This document shows, in pieces, positions 41,894-42,738 of a stretch of DNA of 42,738 nucleotides (the first letter of the stretch is position 1; the number at the start of each line of letters is the position of its first letter). This DNA comes from Nocardioides jensenii JCM 1364 = NBRC 14755 (lineage in GTDB: Bacteria; Actinomycetota; Actinomycetes; Propionibacteriales; Nocardioidaceae). A program made the position numbers and the translations under genes. Location: positions 1-42,738 of the forward strand of contig NZ_BCRJ01000015.1 of assembly GCF_001552535.1 (NCBI RefSeq), written 5' to 3'. The notes beneath the pieces are model-generated. The model did not search any database. It was not told where the DNA came from and was given only the letters and a program-made list of their open reading frames with translations.

Positions 41894-42738
41894 TCAGTAG
41901 TGCCAGCTCTCGATCTTCCACTCGCCGGCGTCGGTGTGAACCATCTCGATGGTGAAAGTGCCGACGCTGGAGCCATCGGCGGTCATGTCGACCCCGACGG
42001 TGGCACTGTCGCTGCTGATGGAGGTCACGTCAGGCTCCCCGAACGTGATGCCCTCGGCGTCGTCGGTGGTGATCTCCGAGCAGTCGGCGGAGTCCGGGTC
42101 GATCAACCAGGCCTTTGCGATGTCGCACTGGTTGCCCTCGATGGCCGAGACGAAGGTCGTCGCCACGGCCGTCACCGTGCTGGCGTCCACACTCATGCCG
42201 GGCGTGGTGGTCTCGGGCTCCACCTCGGTCGTTCCGGGCTGGGTCTCACTACCACCGCTGTCGCCGCTCTCGTCGCTGAAGTCGACCAGCCACTCGCCGT
42301 CGACCTTGGTCAGCGGGAACTCCTCGGTGCCCGGCTCCCCGTCCTCGACGTACTCGGTCTCGACGACGGCCTTGTCCCCGTCGACGGACTTCTCGGTCAC
42401 CTTGGTGGTCTCGATGTCACCCGCGGAGTTGATCGCGTCGCACGGGAAGTCCTCGCCGTCGACGATGAGGCCCTGGGCGGCCTCGCAGTCACCCTTCTCC
42501 GCCGCCGCGACCAGGGCCTCGACCGTCTCGACCGGGGAGCGGTCGCTGCCACCGCCGCTGTCGTCATCGTCGTCGCCACCGGAGAGGAGGACCGCGGCGA
42601 TGATGCCGCCGATCACCAGCACCAGGACGACCAGAACGCCGATCAGGACCTTCTTGTTGATCCCGCCGCCCTGGCCGCCGCCCTGGCCGCCGCCCTGGCC
42701 GCCGCCCTGGCCGTAGCCGGCCGGCGGGGCGCCGAGCT
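41894..42738 (-). CDS. membrane-anchored protein with two NTF2/DUF4878-like domains; 5' end outside window
   Basis: The minus-strand frame stays open to the window edge, so the N-terminus is missing; about 280 residues are visible. They begin with a Gly/Gln repeat (Q-G-G-G, four units) and Lys-Lys. A single membrane segment (about residues 27-48 of the visible part) and an Asp run follow. Outside the membrane lie two similar domains of about 80 residues, each ending in a W-[LK]-[VI]-[DE] segment, joined by an acidic Thr/Glu-rich linker. Each carries Cys pairs near G-D-C-E-A-A and N-Q-C-D-I-A. The fold resembles DUF4878/NTF2-like lumazine-binding proteins. Function unknown; the location is cell surface by inference. 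Confidence 0.75.
   Translation of the reverse strand, partial: LGAPPAGYGQGGGQGGGQGGGQGGGINKKVLIGVLVVLVLVIGGIIAAVLLSGGDDDDDSGGGSDRSPVETVEALVAAAEKGDCEAAQGLIVDGEDFPCDAINSAGDIETTKVTEKSVDGDKAVVETEYVEDGEPGTEEFPLTKVDGEWLVDFSDESGDSGGSETQPGTTEVEPETTTPGMSVDASTVTAVATTFVSAIEGNQCDIAKAWLIDPDSADCSEITTDDAEGITFGEPDVTSISSDSATVGVDMTADGSSVGTFTIEMVHTDAGEWKIESWHY
42665..42712 (-). repeat. 12-bp tandem repeat encoding Q-G-G-G units
   Basis: The unit CTGGCCGCCGCC (plus strand) occurs three times perfectly at 42671-42706, with partial units on both sides. On the coding strand it encodes Gln-Gly-Gly-Gly. Such perfect short repeats tend to change copy number by slippage, altering the length of the cytoplasmic tail. 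Confidence 0.85.

Noticed and set aside
42665..42712. CRISPR-like or regulatory tandem array
   Set aside because: The period is 12 bp without spacers and in phase with a coding Q-G-G-G repeat.

Overview
This window is high-GC chromosomal DNA from an actinobacterium, most likely a Nocardioides-like member of the Nocardioidaceae. The reasons are the very GC-rich third codon positions, a mycothiol deacetylase gene (mshB), a 7Fe-type ferredoxin beside an actinobacterial dapC, an actinobacterial dapD, and many genes whose start codon lies 6-8 nt after a TANNNT -10 box, as in leaderless actinobacterial transcripts. I see no rRNA, tRNA, CRISPR array, prophage or insertion sequence. The window begins and ends inside genes.

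Layout. 1-9728 is a catabolic block: a Tat-exported GH106 (alpha-L-rhamnosidase-like) enzyme, then lutABC (L-lactate to pyruvate), a convergent GntP-family permease, and a divergent CitA/DcuS-type sensor kinase with its response regulator. Rhamnose breakdown can yield lactaldehyde and lactate, so the GH106-lut adjacency makes metabolic sense. 9739-22344 is mixed: an NTF2-like protein, an unknown membrane protein, ychF, a secreted metzincin protease with fibronectin-like domains, a VOC protein, two coupled unknown membrane proteins, a possible YezG-like protein, an amino-acid permease, an ABC-F ATPase, a gamma-glutamylcyclotransferase-like protein, a GNAT enzyme and a small conserved protein. 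22492-28605 is rich in lipid-related functions: an acyltransferase, an SRPBCC protein, an SGNH esterase, a fatty-acid desaturase, a YhhN lysoplasmalogenase, a FUSC membrane protein and a thioesterase.

28606-33782 holds an unknown soluble protein, a decayed 5' fragment of a second mutT together with several palindromes, intact mutT, a small partner gene, mshB, a membrane protein and a VanW-type cell-wall protein. 33810-37248 holds a lipoprotein, a secreted lipase, an archaeal-type aspartyl-tRNA synthetase preceded by what reads as a T-box riboswitch, and a secreted I36/crystallin-like protein. 37396-42738 holds an Rv0428c-like GNAT, fdxA-dapC, a secreted lysozyme/peptidase-like protein in line behind dapD, and a partial membrane-anchored repeat protein.

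Main items for a second look: (1) the putative translational T-box of aspS, with a GAC specifier, a UGGC acceptor-pairing element and two mutually exclusive helices that sequester or free the Shine-Dalgarno; (2) a dispersed palindrome family (three copies), one of which supplies the N-terminal codons and start of dapC; (3) a mutT fragment that differs from the intact gene mostly at synonymous sites; (4) nested, mutually exclusive palindromes at 22020-22117; (5) overlapping face-to-face -10 boxes between the GNAT gene and fdxA.
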